Positions 48,326 through 64,000 of a stretch of DNA of 64,000 nucleotides are shown here, in pieces (within the stretch, counting starts at the first letter, position 1; every line of letters begins with the position of its first letter). This DNA comes from Panax quinquefolius (lineage: Eukaryota > Streptophyta > Magnoliopsida > Apiales > Araliaceae): NCBI GenBank assembly GCA_020205615.1, contig CM035160.1, forward strand, positions 2,784,937 through 2,848,936, written 5' to 3'. The position numbers and the translations under genes were made by a program. Below the pieces are notes generated by a model. That model was not told where the DNA came from. It did not search any database and saw only the letters and a program-made list of their open reading frames with translations.

Positions 48326-48481
48326 CATAAGTGTTCTGTTTCAATTTGTCTTTGGTATTCCGTGTTGAGTTTGATGATATTTGTTTTCATCATTTGCATT
48401 TGGGTTTTCAGATTCTATTTCCACAAGCGCCCATCTGTTTTCTCGACAGATAATCATTTGCAGACGGTGAAATGCCCTTAA
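48050..48481 (+). promoter_or_regulatory. 5' leader with uORFs and GA repeat
   Basis: ATG at 48050 opens a 4-codon uORF (stop 48062-48064), an ATG near 48215 opens another 4-codon one (MGFF), and ATG at 48374 opens a 35-codon uORF ending at 48481, 68 bases before the main start. A (GA)n run is at 48287-48326. If these bases are in the mRNA, the uORFs could lower translation. A leader intron is possible and would change this. Confidence 0.45.
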
Positions 48482-48549
48482 TAAGATTAGATCAAATTCA
48501 CTGAACCCACTCACCCATTTCATTCACTTCCTTGAGATTGATATCTGTA

Positions 48550-62253
<13,704 letters not shown>

Positions 62254-62700
62254 TTTAAATGACATGCCTGAAAACCTTCAATGTGAAAGCAAGAAGACCG
62301 AGGACTATCCAGGAAAGAGACTGGCTACCGCTGCTCCCTTGATACTGTTTCATTCGGCTAATTGAAAAGCAAATGGGAGGGAAAGAGGTATGGCATGTTG
62401 TCAAATCAAAACCCTAGAGGTGGATTGTAGTTCCATTCTCATACAACAGTGAGAGAGTTTTCCCCATTTTAAGCATCACAGTTGGGGAATTCATGCCGTG
62501 CTGCATACTATGTAACATAAATAAGTTGGGTGATACGAGGTCAGTAATAAATATAAAAAAAAGAAAAGAAATGGGGCAATTTGTATGTGACATTGTGCAA
62601 TAAACTAGGTCTTTGTGTTGAGGCTAGTTTGGATTTTAGTACAATTTTGTTGAGCTTTAGGCAGACAGATGTTTATGATATTGTTTCCGATAGAAAGGTG
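62254..62700 (+). promoter_or_regulatory. ABCC5 3' UTR with poly(A) signals
   Basis: AATAAA at 62546-62551 and again at 62599-62604, followed by T/GT-rich sequence. The mRNA probably ends between about 62570 and 62700. No other gene seen here. Confidence 0.55.
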
Positions 62701-64000
62701 GTTCTGGTTCAAATTCTGGGGATTGTTATTAGTTCTTTCTTTCTTAATCTACTATTTTTTTGAGTTTTTTTTTTTTAATTTTGATGTATAGCATAACCTA
62801 TTTTTTTGGTACAATCAATCAATCATCTCAAAAAGGGAGAGAAGATTGTTGGCATTCAAAAGTTATTTATAGGCTAACAGTTAAGGTGGTGTCGAGTCAA
62901 GTATTGAGTTGTTCAGATTTGATTTATAAAAATTATCGAGTATAAAATAAGGTTTGATTGAAATTCGTTTAAGTCCAAGAATATCAATAGATCTCGCAAA
63001 ATTATAATTTGAAGAGGTTTGAGTATTTTACTGAACTTTAAAATTTGCTTATATTTGAATCATTAATATTTCGAGTCGAGAGCGTATGAATCGAATCCGA
63101 ACTGTTTGTTTATTTTACAGTTTTATTAACAACGGAGAAATTTAATTGTTTTTATGTTTCCCTACTTTTAGGTGTAATTGGCATCATCTTTTCATTGGGT
63201 GGAGCTGCTTGTAAAATTGATAGTTTGTAAAGCATTTTATTACATTTGTTTTAATGTGATTTTTTAATGTGATTTTTCAGTTAAATAGTCAAAAGCAAAA
63301 TTTCTTTTGCTTCAAAAATAGGACAAAAGGAAAGTTTATTTATTTTTTTTTTTGTTGAAAAACATCACTTATCAGAGTAAACTTAAAATTGATATATATT
63401 CTTTTCATTTTAGTCGGAATACAATGAGAAATATTGTAAACAGTTATTTTCTCAGGCTAGAGACAAAATTAGCTAAGAATAAACATATGAAGGATTGCTT
63501 TTACGAGATTGCATGATTGTGTATAATTTTGAGAAATATTTTGACGACCTGTTTCTTCCAGGAAAAGATGCAAGTGATCATTAGACCTTGGGTTTATACA
63601 TGTGATGTGAAGGAGCTAATTTTTGTATTATTTTCTATGAGAATTCTCTCTTCATAAATAATTACTTTCCTTTGCATCCCCATGTGAAGTAATTGTCGAG
63701 GTGAATTATTAAGTTAGTTGCTATAGCTTTATTCCTTCTGGTATATATATATATATCTATATCTATATATATATATATATATATATATTTCTATATGCAT
63801 GCTAGACTTTTTTGGCACTAATTAAATTTTTATTGAGATAGAGTGTTGGATAAGTACTCTTTCTATCCCAGAGAACATTAGCTTTTCTAGTGATTGAAGA
63901 AAGGTATTTCCTCACTGTATAACTAAAGAATCAGTTTGTTTTTTCAAGTTTATGAAATTCAACATGAAGTGCTTTCCTGCCCCAGTACTAGAAGGAAAAA
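62701..64000. other. Downstream intergenic DNA
   Basis: AT-rich, no coding signal that I can support. A (TA)n microsatellite with TATCTA interruptions is at 63741-63790. The stretch TACTCTTTCTATCCCAGAG (63856-63874) is faintly like a Stowaway end, but the other end would lie outside the window. Confidence 0.5.

Noticed and set aside
48532..48549. Earlier start for the ABCC5 frame
   Set aside because: The codon there is TTG. The first ATG in frame is at 48550 in good context (G at -3 and +4).
63856..64000. Possible Stowaway MITE starting TACTCTTTCTATCCC
   Set aside because: Match to the Stowaway end is weak and the opposite end is beyond the window.

Overview
This is plant nuclear DNA, most likely from a eudicot. 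It is AT-rich, has GT-AG introns, carries Tekay/Del-type Ty3-gypsy retrotransposons and a Stowaway MITE, and holds a multi-exon ABCC transporter closest to plant ABCC5 (MRP5). I cannot name the species from sequence alone.

Positions 1-46025 are one nest of LTR retrotransposons and I see no host gene in it. The outermost element, A (+ strand), enters the window inside its 5' LTR and ends at 46025. Its body is gag 995-1935, then zinc knuckles, protease, RT, RNase H and integrase start 11997-14484, integrase 34385-34629, integrase end plus chromodomain 38064-39046, then the 3' LTR from 39058. Four blocks interrupt it: (i) a minus-strand relative, 1936-11996, itself invaded by + strand fragments; (ii) a non-autonomous element C1, 14485-34384, target duplication AACAA; (iii) a minus-strand solo LTR (family D), 34630-38058, duplication TTTAT; (iv) a plus-strand D solo LTR, 40308-44772, inside A's own 3' LTR. 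C1's 5' LTR is split by a sister element C2 (15392-26703, duplication CGTAA), and C2's 5' LTR is split by a minus-strand solo LTR (17006-19385, duplication TTATA). Every coding region in the nest is broken.

C1 and C2 share an unusual plan: LTR, primer site, gag, protease, then a non-coding spacer of about 1.2 kb and a tandem array of palindromes where RT, RNase H and integrase should be, then polypurine tract and LTR. Short hairpins of three kinds recur in the transcribed part of all LTR families. Several show paired changes in both stem arms, which suggests that the fold itself was maintained. This is the most interesting signal in the window.

Positions 46026-48549 are intergenic DNA, promoter and a 5' leader with two small uORFs and a GA repeat. 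Positions 48550-62253 hold an 11-exon ABCC5-like gene, whose relatives move inositol hexakisphosphate (phytate) into the vacuole. All exons read cleanly except exon 8, which lacks 2 bases and gains 1, breaking the frame inside the second nucleotide-binding domain; the exon-8 splice donor is also duplicated. Its introns contain a small MITE, a long foldback element with a Stowaway MITE inside it, and a 3.3-kb Tekay-like solo LTR. The 3' end has poly(A) signals near 62546 and 62599, followed by AT-rich DNA.
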